Of a stretch of 64,000 bases of DNA, positions 62,807-64,000 are shown one piece after another. The notes beneath the pieces are model-generated. The model made no database searches. It saw only the letters and a program-made list of their open reading frames with translations, and was not told the origin of the DNA. The position numbers and the translations under genes were made by a program. The DNA lies in contig JAOHKZ010000005.1 in NCBI GenBank assembly GCA_028101545.1, positions 1 to 64,000 of the forward strand, read 5' to 3'. Origin of the DNA: Opitutales bacterium (lineage in GTDB: Bacteria; Verrucomicrobiota; Verrucomicrobiia; Opitutales; Seribacteraceae). The stretch's first letter is position 1; each line of letters begins with the position of its first letter.

Positions 62807-64000
62807 TTATTCCCCGCTCTGTTGGTCCAGCTGCTTCTGGGTGAATAAGCGTTTGGCATCTTCCTTCATCTCTGAATGGGGGAAGATTTCAGCAGTCCAA
62901 CCAGCGAGATTTGATGGTTTGACCAATCGTTCTCTGGCTGGAGTGTAACGGCCAAAGGTGGGGGTGAAAGGCCCGACAAAATTGACATTTGCATTCGGGT
63001 CGATCTCATCCGCCAAATCACTGGCCCAGAAAACGGCATTGATCAGCATACGACGAAAACCACCATTTACGATATCCGGTGAGCCACCATAGATTGTGGT
63101 AAAAACCTTGCCAACGGGTCCGCCCTCAAATTGGTAACTCCGCGTCCAAGCAGCGGGCATGGGGGGCCTCTCCGTAAGCACTTCAGAATTTGGATAGATA
63201 TCAACAAGAGGCTGAGCCATGGCCAGTACATCACATTCATCCCCCAATACAGCCTTGTAGCCACCTCCATAGGCCCATCCGTCGCTAACACCAAGATTAA
63301 TTGGATGTTTCGACTTTTCCGGAACGACATCGATCCGAACACTCTGCAGATGATTTCGGCTGTAGTGCCCACCATACTTCGACCAACTCAAACCCAGTAT
63401 CTGCTTACCAAAACCGTAAGTAAAATCATCCCCTTTATAGTCATCGGAAAACCGGGCATAAGGACCACTTTTGTCCTTAATCTTAAATGCATGAGTAGTT
63501 GTACGCAGACCGATAACCGGGCCTCCCCTCTTAAGATAGGAAATGAGATGCTCCATCTGATCCGCCTTCCAATCCTGAAAACGGAGAAAAAGAAAGAGCA
63601 GGTCGGCATCAGCAAGAACATCCATTCCTGGAATGTAATTACTCCCTTTCTTGATATGACCCTGACCATCCTGACCAAAGAGTACGGTGCATTTGAATCC
63701 TAATCGTTTTGCCAAAATACGGGCGATCGCGGGACAGGTTTCTTCTGAATGATATTCATGATCGGAAGCAATAAAAACGATGTGCTTACCAACACCCGGC
63801 CCAGACTTACCCTGGTATACGAGAATTTCGTCTCCCTTGTTTTTTAGGGGGGACCTAGGTGAGGCCTTTTTTATTAAGTTTGTCTTCTTCCCTGCCGATT
63901 CGGGTTGTTTCTTTTCGACAATCATCATGCTGGTCATCATCCGCCAATGGCCGGGGAAAGTACATAAGACAGGATAACGGCCAGGCTTTTCCGGAGTGGT
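62807..64000 (-). CDS. Azurin-like / ThuA fusion protein (5' partial)
   Basis: The frame stays open past the listed ATG at 63940 to the window end: the 20 codons before it read ...PGRYPVLCTFPGHWR and continue into MM. This is the end of a type-1 copper domain with the same C-x4-H-x3-M spacing as in the giant protein. A Lys-rich linker (EKKQPESAGKKTNLIKK) leads to a ThuA domain (GVGKHIVFIASDHEYHSEETCPA, LLFLFLRFQDWKADQ, GLRTTTHAF, LINAVFWASDL). The internal ATG at 63940 is therefore not the start. ThuA fused to a copper electron carrier suggests the ThuA step is redox-linked. The N-terminal part lies outside the window. Confidence 0.85.
   Translation of the reverse strand, partial: TTPEKPGRYPVLCTFPGHWRMMTSMMIVEKKQPESAGKKTNLIKKASPRSPLKNKGDEILVYQGKSGPGVGKHIVFIASDHEYHSEETCPAIARILAKRLGFKCTVLFGQDGQGHIKKGSNYIPGMDVLADADLLFLFLRFQDWKADQMEHLISYLKRGGPVIGLRTTTHAFKIKDKSGPYARFSDDYKGDDFTYGFGKQILGLSWSKYGGHYSRNHLQSVRIDVVPEKSKHPINLGVSDGWAYGGGYKAVLGDECDVLAMAQPLVDIYPNSEVLTERPPMPAAWTRSYQFEGGPVGKVFTTIYGGSPDIVNGGFRRMLINAVFWASDLADEIDPNANVNFVGPFTPTFGRYTPARERLVKPSNLAGWTAEIFPHSEMKEDAKRLFTQKQLDQQSGE

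Noticed and set aside
1-64000. CRISPR arrays, insertion sequences, tRNA or rRNA genes
   Set aside because: No regularly spaced repeats, transposase-like frames, cloverleaf or rRNA signatures were found while reading.

Overview
The window comes from a bacterium of the PVC superphylum, most likely a marine Verrucomicrobiota or Planctomycetota. This is inferred from family content only; there is no rRNA or tRNA to confirm it. The pointers are the mass of exported S1 sulfatases, Planctomycete-type cytochrome proteins (PSCyt1/DUF1587/DUF1592/DUF1588/DUF1585) paired with DUF1552 proteins, DUF1080 and ThuA proteins, a PVC-type dehydrogenase propeller fused to an azurin-like copper domain, and a Rhodopirellula/Verrucomicrobium-type ECF sigma with a FecR partner. 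Aerobic life on sulfated algal polysaccharide is the simplest reading. I count 13 sulfatase domains in 12 proteins, plus one sulfatase pseudogene. No formylglycine-generating enzyme is present in the window.

Layout. (1) 1-15.8 kb, + strand: the 3' part of a giant multi-enzyme gene (SGNH, dehydrogenase propeller, HEAT-like, azurin, discoidin-like, sulfatase, discoidin-like, SGNH esterase, alpha/beta hydrolase, propeller glycosidase), then a CIA30-domain protein, a double sulfatase and a single sulfatase. (2) 15.8-28.6 kb: a sulfatase relic and, on the - strand, sulfatases, a LamG-like protein, a ThuA protein, a PhoD-like phosphatase and an esterase; a zinc-ribbon gene and an iduronate-sulfatase-like gene are on +. 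(3) 28.6-35.5 kb, -: ECF sigma > FecR-DNRLRE > DUF1592 cytochrome > DUF1552 > two small envelope proteins. (4) 35.7-40.6 kb, -: a DUF1080 protein, a sulfatase and two SGNH esterases. (5) 40.6-52 kb, -: a GC-richer block running sulfatase > SGNH > DUF1592 > DUF1552 > L-fuconate dehydratase > TRAP transporter, ending at a broken SGNH copy. (6) 52-64 kb, -: a DUF1080-propeller-cytochrome c fusion, sulfatases, ThuA proteins, a haloacid dehalogenase, a propeller glycosidase, an SGNH esterase and an azurin-ThuA fusion that runs off the window.

Working model (inference): exported sulfatases and SGNH/alpha-beta esterases remove sulfate and acyl groups, propeller glycosidases cut the backbone, and a TRAP system brings in an acid sugar that the FucD-like dehydratase consumes. 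Alongside this runs an oxidative branch. Heme c and type-1 copper domains are fused directly to sugar-active modules (DUF1080, ThuA, sulfatase, esterase), which suggests that sugar oxidation is coupled to glycoside cleavage and respiration. That oxidative branch, and the giant fusion that looks like an operon collapsed into one polypeptide, are the best candidates for something undescribed. The clearest genome-dynamics signals are a 33-bp copy of the fuconate dehydratase gene spliced into a broken SGNH gene, and a 243-bp duplicated SGNH segment bracketing the TRAP/fucD cassette.
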